A stretch of DNA of 28,863 nucleotides. Source: Priapulus caudatus (lineage: Eukaryota; Priapulida; Priapulimorpha; Priapulimorphida; Priapulidae). The stretch is taken from NCBI RefSeq assembly GCF_000485595.1, contig NW_014578434.1:33196-62058 (forward strand). Reading direction: 5' to 3'. Each line of letters opens with the position of its first letter. The first letter of the stretch is position 1. A program made the position numbers and the translations under genes. This document shows positions 1 to 8,593 of this stretch, one piece after another. The notes under the pieces were generated by a model, which saw nothing but the letters and a program-made list of their open reading frames with translations, made no database searches and was not told where the DNA came from.

Positions 1-17
1 ACGCATGCACAAACACG

Positions 18-50
<33 letters not shown>
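1..50. repeat. (CA)n microsatellite
   Basis: A CA dinucleotide run with interspersed GCAC, bounded by ACGCATGC-like sequence on both sides. It lies 3' of the last visible GABA-B receptor exon, so probably in its next intron. Confidence 0.9.
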
Positions 51-52
<2 letters not shown>

Positions 53-80
53 ATGCTGGCCTGACCTGACGCCAGGGAAA

Positions 81-358
81 CCTGTACTCTGGCCTGTAGG
101 GAGGCTTCTGATTGGTCGAGAGACACCACGTGACCACGCCCACGTAACCTGAGCGAGGCTTCTGATTGGTCGAGAGACACCACGTGACCACCCCCACATG
201 GCGTGGCCACATGACGTCACTTCCGGTGGGGATGGGTCGCTTCTGGTGCGGTCACGTGGTGTCTGTCGACCAATCAGAAGCCTCGCTCATGTCACGTGGG
301 CGTGGTCACGTGGTGTCTCTCGATCTATCAGACGCCTCCCTCAGGGCCAGAGTACAGG
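81..358. mobile_element. Foldback (MITE-like) element rich in E-boxes and CCAAT boxes
   Basis: The left end (CCTGTACTCTGGCC, 81-94) is matched as a reverse complement at 345-358, and the similarity continues inward through the GAGGCTTCTGATTGG block, giving arms of more than 100 bases. A subunit of about 60 bases is duplicated inside the left arm (near 101 and 155). At least five CACGTG palindromes, three CCAAT/ATTGG boxes and one TGACGTCA lie inside. No target-site duplication or transposase is visible. It sits in the intron after the last visible GABA-B receptor exon. It could be a non-autonomous transposon or an inverted duplication of a promoter-like fragment. Confidence 0.6.
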
Positions 359-544
359 TCTTCCTACTACTCACGCCGGATGAAGCGCGAGGTGTGTTTT
401 TTTTCGAAAAAGAATAATTTGTCCTGTTTTTGGTTATCACGCTTTATTCAGCGAACACACGGCATAGTTAGTTAAAACCAGGGAAAACGATTAGCTTACA
501 CACACCGTGTCATCAGGAAATAGGAGGTTTGTGTAACTAACTAT

Positions 545-975
545 TAGGTAAGTGAAAAACAACTAAGGAAGAATAGAAGGAAGGAAGGAGCAAATAAATG
601 AAGGACGGGGGGAAGAACAGATAGAAGAAAGCTAGTAAGAAAAAGAAAAAAACCGACGGAGAGATAAAAAGAGGAAAGAAATAACAAAAGTAAGAACGAA
701 TAAATAAAGCAAGAGAGAATGAAGAAAACAATGAAGAAATGACGAAAGAAAAAGAACTAAAAGGAAGGCAAGAAGAAAGAAAGAACGAAGAAAGAAAGAA
801 AGAATCGGAAAATGAGGGAGGCCGCAACGAAGATTAAAAGGGACGATGAACGAAAAAAAACAAGAAGCAAAAAAGAATGAAGGAAGGAATAAAGGAAGAA
901 AAGAAAGCGGGGATGAAAGAAAGGCGAATTTTTTTAAGAATGAATGAAAATGAATGAAGGAACAGAAAGACTTCA
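545..975. repeat. Purine-rich (GAA/GGAA) low-complexity tract
   Basis: About 430 bases that are almost all A and G on the plus strand, built from AAGAA, GAAAG and GGAAGG variants. Long open frames on the opposite strand here read only S/F/L residues and are not genes. The region 359-544 before it holds nothing I recognise. Confidence 0.85.
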
Positions 976-1050
976 ACACAATCAATCCATTTCCCTCGCT
1001 TCGCGTTACGGTCTATAGTGATCTCCGTGGTCGCGTCCGTGTTAACTCAC

Positions 1051-1218
1051 CTCGCAGAATACGAAGATGGCGTTGGGCATGTAGAAACCAGCAAAGATAA
1101 TGCGAATGTCGCGCTCCTTGAGGTTTCGCACCTGATGTGTCGGATCATCGGTGAACATCTCCGACGACACCGGCGCCATGTTGCGCTGTCGCAGCAGCTC
1201 GACGAAAGCGTACGTCAC
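1051..1218 (-). CDS. GABA-B-type receptor exon 4 (last one in the window)
   Basis: 56 codons between the acceptor GTGCAG (ends 1219) and the donor GAG|GTGAGT (1051/1050). It encodes [14 protein letters not shown], then [27 protein letters not shown], matching the GB1 segment [27 protein letters not shown]. The next exon is not seen in positions 1-1050 and is presumably off the edge. Confidence 0.9.
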
Positions 1219-2957
1219 CTGCACGCATGCGCACAACGAAGAATATTACTTCGGTCTATGAGAAAAGGGTAACACTAAAAAAATATTAAATGCTGACAAA
1301 TTTTAATTTTGCTTCTGACGAGTAATTCCATCCGAGAGACGATAATTAACTGCATTTTTTCTCGTCTCGATGTCGTTATATAAAACTCTATAGAATATCT
1401 CACGGTAACACAATCAGCCTAATGGTAACTCGAGGCTAGAGAGAAATTTGAGCAACTGCCTCGCATTCTAGCCGGCTGAGTGATTATTATAGGATGGGAT
1501 TATAACTGCAACAGCGTATAATATAAAATGCGGCTCGGAATCAGCAGAGTAGGATAAAGTTCTGCATGGAGGCCTCGGCATAAAACTCCTAGTGGGTACT
1601 CCTGCCAGAGCGCGATAATTCCTTGCATAGAGTCAATGTTTGGGCCTGTAAAATTCATAGAGTGCATATCATAAAGTACAGTAATCTCTCTATCGCTCCG
1701 GTCTGTGTATGCACAATAGAGTCGCGGACCGCTCACGGAAAAAGATACAATTAGCGGAGAAAGCGTCTGTGACAACGTAAAATTACGACGTCACATAGCA
1801 TCGACGTGAGCTACGTACGGAGGCGAAAGCAGGATGCGCTTGGTGCAGAGTTGCCACTTTCTTCCATCCGTATTCGTCCATTAGTCTCAGCCAGATCTCA
1901 GCCAGCACCGTGTCCGGTGCTATGGTACGGAAGAACAACGGAAACTTGTCTCTGCTGGACAGTGCCGGCGAGATGCAACCGTAAGAAAGCTGAAAACAAG
2001 GACAACATCAAAACATCATTATCGTCGTCGTCGTCGTCGTCGTCATAATCATTATTATTATTAACATTATTATTTTATCATCATCATCATCTTTTTCTTC
2101 TTCTTTCTTTTTCCTTTTTTTCCGCTCAATTACAGACTAAAGATCGTGCGCGTACGTACATAGGTGCGTCTTTGTATGTTAACTATAGTGTGTAATAAAT
2201 TGTAGTAAATATATATATATATCATATACTATCGTTTATTACACTAGTTAAGGATACACGTAACAGTAGCAGCACATAGTATATTATCAAGCGCTAATAA
2301 TACCTAATAATAGCTAATAATATAGGTATTACTAGCTCTCGTACATATGATACGTGGTATATATATCCTGATGCTTGTATCAGCTGCGCGGGTATGTAAA
2401 TGAATCGCTGCATGCACGTCTGCCCCCTGGCGGCGCGTTTACCTGCACGTCTGCCCCTGGCGGCGCATTCACCTGCACGTCTGCCCCCTGGCGGCGCGCG
2501 GCTTACCTGCACGATGTTCCAGTACTGGCTTGCCTCGCTCGTTGCCTCGCACACGGACGAGCAGCCGTCGCCGATGATCATCACCTTCACCGGCGGCTTG
2601 TAGAGCAGCGAGTACATCACGTCGACACCCTTGCCGGGACTGCACTGTAATACGAGGAGTGGGACCATAAAGATCATATAGATAACGATATAGATATCAC
2701 TATTATTTCTATGGGTGGGATGGTGGTTGTCAAGGACGCTCGACGAGACGATGGCCACGCGCGCGATGCGTGGATTCTGATCGTGTTCTGAATAAATCTT
2801 ACAAGTGGGAGGATGTGGAAGGTGAGGTGCGGGTGTGGGTGGGGTGGGAGCAAGAGCATTTCAGTATGGGGCGATGTGACTCACCATGAGTCGCCTCATG
2901 CACACGCACGCGTAAACATGCGTACGCACACGTACACGCATGAACACACACGTACAC

Positions 2958-3010
<53 letters not shown>

Positions 3011-3833
3011 CACACACAGACGCGCACGCGTACATGCGCACGTACACGGACGCGCACGTACGCACGCGAACTGCGGCTGCACTGCGAATTGGAACTAACA
3101 CGCACTCACACGACGGCGTCACCAGTCTCACCTGCGTATCCCTCCAGATCAGTTCGAGGCGGTATCCGGGCAGGATGTCCGGTCTTGCGTTCACGTGCTC
3201 CAGTCCTATCTGGAAGGCGGGCAGCATCGTTTCCCCTCCAGGCCACGGGTCGGAAAACGGGAACAAGCCGAGAAGATAAAGTCTCGTGCGATTATCCGTC
3301 TCGTCGACTCCTCCCACGACGTCGGACGCCGGACATCCGGTTCGGTTGTTCGCATTGTAGAGGGCGCCACTAGCGTCCGATTCATGGCAGTCGCTGCGGG
3401 GATTTGACTCATAGATGGCGCTGCTACGATTCTCTGTCGCGACAGTGATGATGTCATTGCTGTCTGGACCGTGAGACACGTTTCTAGCGCTATTGTTGCC
3501 CGGCTTTGTGTTCTGATGACTGCTGTCCTTATTATCCGAGTAATAGAGGGCGCTGCTGTTGTTGTTACCCGAATAATAGATGGCGCTGCTGTTGTCCTTA
3601 CCCGAATAATAGCTGGCGCTGCTGTTGTCGTTACCAGAATAATAGATGGCGCTGCTGTTGTCGCTACCCGAATAATAGATGGCGCTGCTGTTGTCGTTGC
3701 TCGGGTAATAGATGGCGCTGCTGTTGTCGTTGCTCGGGTAATAGATGGCACTGATGTTGCGCAGTTGACTCCGTGGCTCACACTGACATACTGGCCACCC
3801 GAGCAGGACACAGACAAAGACTGCCACCAGCAT
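1051..3833 (-). CDS. GABA-B-type metabotropic receptor, N-terminal part (class C GPCR), partial
   Basis: Four exons (3833-3132, 2644-2507, 1989-1819, 1218-1051), all phase 0, give 393 residues that align in order with the start of GABA-B receptor subunits. The order is: signal peptide [18 protein letters not shown]; a roughly 165-residue N-glycosylation-rich segment with seven 11-residue repeats; then lobe 1 of the Venus-flytrap domain from [16 protein letters not shown]. Landmarks shared with mammalian GB1 are WPGG, the Cys pair (DTQCSPG and GDGCSS), YWNIVQLSYG, SPALS, FPLFFRT and YGWKKVATL. The ATG at 3833 is used because an in-frame TAG lies at 3887-3885. The seven-helix region must lie left of the window. 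The family is secure. The ligand is not: two GABA-contact positions differ, so an orphan or different-ligand receptor is possible. Confidence 0.9.
1219..1818. other. GABA-B receptor intron 3, no recognisable content
   Basis: Unique AT-rich sequence between two supported exons. I see no repeat array, hairpin or coding signal in it. Confidence 0.6.
1819..1989 (-). CDS. GABA-B-type receptor exon 3
   Basis: 57 codons between the acceptor TTTTCAG (ends 1990) and the donor TCC|GTACGT (1819/1818). It encodes [28 protein letters not shown] and [18 protein letters not shown], which line up with GB1 LSYGSSSPALSN through IATIQQTTEVFTS. The GB1 Ser153 position is Ile and the His170 position is Ile. Confidence 0.9.
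2020..2105. repeat. Trinucleotide microsatellites (TCG, ATT, ATC, TTC)
   Basis: A (TCG) run at 2022-2045 is followed by ATT, CAT and TTC runs, inside GABA-B receptor intron 2. A short (TA)n lies at about 2208-2222 in the same intron. Confidence 0.85.
2413..2507 (-). repeat. Three-unit tandem copy of the exon 2 splice-donor junction
   Basis: Units start at 2413, 2444 and 2474, and a fourth start (TGCACGATG at 2508) is the exon itself. On the minus strand each repeats GTGCAG|GT followed by CGCCGCCAGGGGCAG-like sequence, so the true donor GTAAGC is followed by GTGAAT and GTAAAC look-alikes 34 and 64 bases downstream. Use of either would shift the frame. Confidence 0.85.
2507..2644 (-). CDS. GABA-B-type receptor exon 2
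   Basis: 46 codons between the acceptor TTACAG (2650-2645) and the donor CAG|GTAAGC (2507/2506). It encodes [15 protein letters not shown] through [10 protein letters not shown] to YWNIVQ. It contains both cysteines of the conserved lobe-1 disulfide (GB1 Cys103 and Cys129) and the Ser that contacts GABA in GB1 (Ser130 in the mature GB1b scheme). Confidence 0.9.
2895..3070. repeat. (CA)n and CGCA-type microsatellite in receptor intron 1
   Basis: A pure CA run at about 2955-3004 is flanked by ACGCACG/TACACG variants. On the receptor's strand it starts about 65 bases after the exon 1 donor. Confidence 0.9.
3132..3833 (-). CDS. GABA-B-type receptor exon 1 (signal peptide, glycosylated repeat, start of ligand domain)
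   Basis: 234 codons from ATG at 3833-3831 to the donor CAG|GTGAGA at 3132/3131. It encodes the signal peptide, seven tandem 11-residue repeats of the [11 protein letters not shown] type with six N-S-S sequons, about six more N-x-S/T sequons, and the conserved start of lobe 1, ending LELIWRDTQ. Confidence 0.9.
3535..3757 (-). repeat. Coding 33-bp minisatellite, seven copies
   Basis: The plus-strand anchor TAATAG recurs at 3541, 3574, 3607, 3640, 3673, 3706 and 3739, exactly 33 bases apart. Read on the minus strand in frame it gives an 11-residue unit ([11 protein letters not shown]). Copy number could vary without a frameshift. Confidence 0.95.
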
Positions 3834-3892
3834 GTTCACCGTGGAGATGAAGTCGTCCCTAGATGAGGAAACCAGTGCTCTCAGCTAGGTCT

Positions 3893-3951
3893 CTCTTTCT
3901 ATCTATACTTCGCCTCTCTTTCTCTCACGCTCTCTCTCTCTCACACACAAA

Positions 3952-3987
<36 letters not shown>

Positions 3988-4560
3988 CACACGCACACAC
4001 ACACACACACACTCACACTCACACACACTCTTCTCTGTCTGTCTGTCTGTCTGCCTATCCTTCCTCCCCAGCGCGCTCTCTCTCTCTCTTTCTCTATCTA
4101 TCTCACTCTATCTATCTCTATCTATCTATTTCTAGCTCTCTTCTTCTTGCTGTCGGCTTCCCCCCCTCTCTCTCTCTCTCTCGTCCTCTCGATCTAGCCC
4201 TTTCTTTCTCCAGCTCTCTGCTTCTCTCTCGCTCTTTCTCTTTCTCCTAGCTCTTTCTCTCTCCAGCTCTCTGCTTTTCTCTCTCCAGCTCTCTGCTTTC
4301 CTCTCTCCAGCTCTCTGCTTTTCTCTCTCCAGCTCTCTGCTTTTCTCTCTCCAGCTCTCTGCTTTTCTCTCTCCAGCTCTCTGCTTTTCTCTCTCCAGCT
4401 CTCTGCTTTTCTCTCCCTCTCTCTTCCTCTAGATCTAGCCCTTTCTCTCTCCAGCTCTCTGCTTCTCTCTCTCTCTGTCTTTTAACTCTTTCTCTCTCCA
4501 GCTGTCTGCCACTCTCTCTCCACGCGGTTTCCGAGCGTTCTATCGGTCTCGATGTCTCAA
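3893..4560. repeat. Pyrimidine-rich block with a 21-bp minisatellite
   Basis: CT, GCAC (3953-4015), TCTG (4033-4052) and TCTATC runs lead into about nine copies of a 21-base unit CTCTCTCCAGCTCTCTGCTTT between about 4240 and 4420. It lies directly upstream of the receptor start codon, so it would fall in the 5' flank or 5' UTR. Open frames here are low complexity and not genes. Confidence 0.9.
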
Positions 4561-5380
4561 TCACCTACGCAGCTCTAGCGCACTTACTTTTATCAACACG
4601 ACATTCGGTTCGCGCCACAAGCATGCACGCATGCGCAATGACCCGCCAATCGCGCGCGCCGACGATGGCGAGACATGCAGTGTCCGTGTGACAATATTAA
4701 ACGGTTAGCTTTTTCGCGCCATGTCGGTTAACCAACGGGAAATGATGGCGTATGAAATCGGTGATGGGTAAATGGAAGAACACGATAGCAGGCAAACAAG
4801 TTTTGCACGCAACGGGGTGCAATTAACAACCGCTCTCGCGTGTTCTGATTTCGCCACGTGTATGGCAGGATCGCCTTCTTCTTCAGCGTTATTATCATCA
4901 TCTTCTTATTCTTCTTTATAATCATCATCATCATCATCGTATTATTATTATTATCATCATATTATTGTCATATTATTATTATTATCATAATTATTATTCG
5001 TCTTCTTCGTTTTCTACTTCTATTTTTGCTACTTCAACTTCTCTCAACTCTCAACTTCAGGCTTCTCACGGGGAGATATTTTCAAGCCCCTGTGTCAAAA
5101 CTAAAGCTAGGCCTAAACTAGCATTAACATGAAGATAATAATATAATAATAAGACATAGCAAAGGTACCTAAAACTACGCTTCGCTACGTTTTATTCAAA
5201 GACGAATCAATGGAGTATGAATATGAAGAAGATGGGGAGACGAGAGAAGGGAGGAGAATGACGTCGGCGTCGATTGAGATTTATTGATCCCGGGTATAAA
5301 AACAGAGGAGGAGGATGGCAGGTAGGTGCGTAGGAGGCGAGAGCAAGAAGCGAGTGACGGGCAGAGAGAGATATACGGAA
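4561..5380. other. Intergenic DNA with trinucleotide microsatellites
   Basis: Upstream of the receptor gene. TCA/TTA/TTC runs occupy about 4880-5040. No exon of a known family is recognisable. An unidentified 5' UTR exon of the receptor could lie here. Confidence 0.5.
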
Positions 5381-5384
5381 AAGC

Positions 5385-5640
5385 GCACAATTGCACGTCC
5401 GCATGTACGCACTCACGCACGAACACCCACACCCACACATGCACGCGTACACTACCACTAACACACACACGCACGTACGCACGCACGCACAGACACACAC
5501 ACTAAAGTGTGCACATTCACATACACACGCACAAACTCACACACAGAGAAACGCACACACTCGCACACACACACGCGCGCGCTCGCTCGCACGCGCATAC
5601 ACACGCGCTCCCACACACACACACGCGCGCGCGCACAAAC
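5385..5640. repeat. (CA)n / CGCA microsatellite block
   Basis: About 250 bases of ACAC, GCAC and GCGC alternation. These purine-pyrimidine alternating tracts are Z-DNA-prone. Both strands have open frames only because of the composition. Confidence 0.9.
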
Positions 5641-6120
5641 GCCACGCTTATGTACTAGATGACCTAATTATTGTATAATGGACAGTAATCAACTCAGGTA
5701 ATTTACACAGGCAGAAACCAGCGTTAATCCTTCCCTCGTCCCTGATTTCCTGAACGCGGAAATTAATACTACCCATTACGGTCAGAACCAATTTAGCAAG
5801 GGTCAAGACTAAACGCAAGGTAGTCATCGGGCTGGCAGCGGGCTGCCGAGGGTACAGATATGTGATGGAACAGCTGCTGCGAAGCAGAATGCAACTGAAG
5901 TGAAAGATGTTCGTGAATCTGTCGCGAGCCTTGATTGATCACACACTTGGATTACAACGTGGTTTAATTAAGGATCCATTAAAGGTTACGGACAGGTAGC
6001 ACTGTAATGGCCATTACAACATAATTGCTCATCAAATCCAATCAAACACACGTAAATTTACTCAAAGAGATGTCTCTCTACGCTCACCGTGGAAATTCTC
6101 GAACAAATATTAAGTATACT
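5641..6120. other. Intergenic unique sequence
   Basis: Ordinary-composition sequence with no repeat or coding signal that I recognise. Confidence 0.4.
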
Positions 6121-6123
6121 ACA

Positions 6124-6345
6124 CTACACTCGTCCTAGCCACTGCAGCACACAGGACTTGGCACGGTGGTTGAAAGCCTCAATGTCTCCAGGGCTACAGG
6201 GCTCTGGTAATAGGGAGTATTCCAGGAGATGGCCCTTACCGCAGTCGCATTCGGTTGGGCCATCTTCAATGTATCCCCATTTCTGCATGAGTGCCCTGCA
6301 TCGACCATCCCCTGTCCTGAGGCGATTTAGGCATAGCCACGCCAC
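6124..6345 (-). pseudogene. Non-LTR retrotransposon reverse-transcriptase C-terminal fragment
   Basis: The minus strand reads WLCLNRLRTGDGRCRALM, QKWGYIEDGPTECDCGKG, HLLEY and a C-terminal tail ending VLQWLGRV before a TAG at 6126-6124. The order RTG..C..KWG..C-x-C..H-L-L is the usual end of Jockey-like LINE polymerases, where it follows the reverse transcriptase domain. Only about 75 codons remain. No RT catalytic box or endonuclease is present beside it, so this is a 5'-truncated remnant. A host gene is unlikely. Confidence 0.7.
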
Positions 6346-6399
6346 ATGATTAAGTTATAATTGTACATTTATACAAAAATGTTTTCCCCACATTTTCTC

Positions 6400-6495
6400 T
6401 GAAACACGCACACGCGCGCGCGCGCACGCACGCGCGCACGCACACACACACACACGCACACACACACACACACACACACACGCACGCACACGTCA
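6400..6495. repeat. (CG)n/(CA)n microsatellite
   Basis: CGCGCGCG followed by GCAC and ACAC runs, 55 bases from the retrotransposon remnant. Confidence 0.9.
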
Positions 6496-6666
6496 TACAC
6501 AACATAAACAAATACATCCACACAATGCCACAGCTCAAACACTGTCACTTTTGCGTGGATGTAATTTGTTTCTTTTTTGTTCGTGTGATTTAGGCCTTTT
6601 TGCGCTCGTGGTTTAGGTTGGTTCTGCTACTACGCTACTGCTGCTATTTCTCGTCGTGTTTGTAGT

Positions 6667-6684
6667 ACTGATGCTGCTGCTGTT

Positions 6685-6722
<38 letters not shown>

Positions 6723-6843
6723 CGCTACTGCTGCTGGAGGTGGTTGTAGTATTGCTACTATTACGACGAATACAGCCATGTGGCTGCTTCTACTATTACA
6801 TGATGCTAGTCACGCTGCAGCCTCTACTGATGCTGCTGCTGTT

Positions 6844-6875
<32 letters not shown>

Positions 6876-6990
6876 CGCTACTGCTGCTGGAGGTGGTTGT
6901 AGTATTGCTACTGTTACGACGAATACAGCCATGTGGCTGCTTCTACTATTACATGATGCTAGTCACGCTGCAGCCTCTACTGATGCTATT
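6667..6990. repeat. Tandem duplication, ~159-bp unit carrying a (TTG)n core
   Basis: ACTGATGCTGCTGCTGTTATT starts at 6667 and again at 6826, and a third truncated start is at 6979. Each unit has a TTG run, then TGGAGGTGGTTGTAGTATTG and GAATACAGCCATGTGGCTGC. The second copy has fewer TTG units. The open frames across it are leucine or alanine/valine runs created by the repeat. Confidence 0.9.
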
Positions 6991-7319
6991 TCTCTTATTC
7001 GCACGACCCCCTGCTGTTACTGCTGCTACGTATATACTAAAAGCCATTGAAGAATCAAATGCAGAACAAGGCAAGCGTAAATTGGGTAAAAGGGTAAAAG
7101 GCAAAAGGCAATCCAATTAGCGAAAACAAGGTATTTAAACATCACCCATTAGCAGATTCCAACTGTTCCAACAGAACAGATTCCCGTCACCAACTGAGTA
7201 GGCAGCAGACTGAGAATAGCAGTACAAAGACCGCCAGCTACCATATTTCGCATGGATACGTGCATTACTAACTGTACTAACTGCGTGTTGCCATCAGCAA
7301 ATTCAAAAATAACAGTTTA

Positions 7320-7610
7320 GCGCCACTGGGAGAGAGAGGGGGAGAAAAAGAAAGAGAAAGAGGAGGCGATGAAGAAAGAGAGAGAGAGAAGGCGAGCGAG
7401 AGAGAGAGAGAGAAAGGAAGCGGGAGAGAGAGAAAGAAAGATAGAGAGAAGGGAGAGAGAGAGCGAGAGAGATAGAAATATAGAGAGAAAGAGAGAGAGA
7501 AAAAGAGATAGAGAGAGAGGCGGGGAGAGAGACGGGGAGAGAGAAAGTGTGAGAGAGAGAAAGATAGAGAGAAAGAAAAAGATAGAGAGAGAGAGAGATA
7601 GTGAGGAGGG
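7320..7610. repeat. (GA)n microsatellite block
   Basis: About 290 bases of AGAG with occasional C, T and GG interruptions, in intergenic DNA between the receptor and Hikeshi. Confidence 0.9.
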
Positions 7611-7764
7611 GAAGAGCAATAGACAGAGAACTCTATCTTGCAAGCATAGTATGATAATGAGCACAGCATTGACAGCTAAAGAAAAAAGCAACCACATCAG
7701 CTCACTGGTGATTGCTAAATTAATAGTATATATAAAGTACAGACGAGTAGCCAACACACACACG

Positions 7765-8017
7765 CGCGCACATATATATATATATATATTTCTCTAAAAT
7801 AGATCTCTATAATCTCACTAAGTCTCACTTTTCTCTCCGATGGTTATAACAGACTTTAGTTGTAGTATATATCGTACTAACACGAGGAACATATTCATGT
7901 CTTATAACATCGCCACGTAGTCTTCTCTACTACAACACATCTACGCATGAGATTAGTACGTTGACTGTTAATGCATCATGCATCACTCAACAACCAGCTA
8001 TCACTCTATACACAACT

Positions 8018-8050
<33 letters not shown>

Positions 8051-8112
8051 AACCTAGATTTTGTGTAAGTGAGGTGTTATGATATATATATATAAATATA
8101 TACTATATATAT
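7765..8112. repeat. (TA)n tracts separated by unique sequence
   Basis: TA runs occur at about 7769-7789, 8017-8043 and 8083-8112. The intervening sequence holds nothing I recognise. The last run abuts the hairpin downstream of Hikeshi. Confidence 0.75.
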
Positions 8113-8116
8113 GTAT

Positions 8117-8232
8117 ACTGACGACGTGAAATGTTTGCGTGTTTTCAAAACGACGCAGAGAACTTGTCGCCAAAATTATCGCCGAGTTCTCTGCATCGTT
8201 TTGAAAACACGCGAACATTTCACGTCGTCAGT
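8117..8232. repeat. Near-perfect hairpin just downstream of the Hikeshi stop codon
   Basis: A left arm (8117-8165, ACTGACGACGTGAAATG onward) and right arm (8184-8232) are reverse complements with only a few mismatches over about 48 bases, with an 18-22 base loop. It starts about 50 bases past the Hikeshi stop on that gene's strand, so it is probably in the 3' UTR or just beyond. It may be a MITE inserted beside the TA tract. Confidence 0.8.
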
Positions 8233-8282
8233 GCCCCCTGGAGGCACGACACGGTAGTGAAGCCCCCTGGCGGCCGGCGCAG

Positions 8283-8593
8283 TCACGTCCTCCAGAATAG
8301 CGGGTTCTGCTCGAGGCGTCTGCGGAACGTCATGTACCAGTTTTGCAGCACGCTAAGCGGCAGCGTCGCCTCGCCGGCAGAAGGCGTCGCCGTCGATGCA
8401 AACGACGACGCGTAGTTGAAGAGGCTCTCCAGCGTCTTGTTCGCAAACTCGGTGAACGTGTCCGAGGTGGAGACGGCGGCGCCACCTGCTGGGACCTGCG
8501 CTGCTAGCTGGTCGAGAGGTTCGACGGAGATGCCGATCTGCGCTAGGTGGTGCGCCGGCGCGGCGCCAAACGGGTTCGCGATGTCCTCGCCAC
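8283..8593 (-). CDS. HIKESHI: Hikeshi exon 4 (terminal)
   Basis: 311 bases from the acceptor CCACCAG (ends 8594) to the TGA at 8285-8283. It encodes [26 protein letters not shown], the alanine-rich stretch [14 protein letters not shown] and the conserved C-terminus NPLFWRT. Confidence 0.95.

Noticed and set aside
537-985. Long minus-strand open frames rich in Ser/Phe/Leu
   Set aside because: They arise from an almost pure purine tract on the other strand; no conserved residues or splice context.
7277-7797. Ser/Leu-rich and Arg/Glu-rich open frames over (GA)n
   Set aside because: Pure microsatellite translation.
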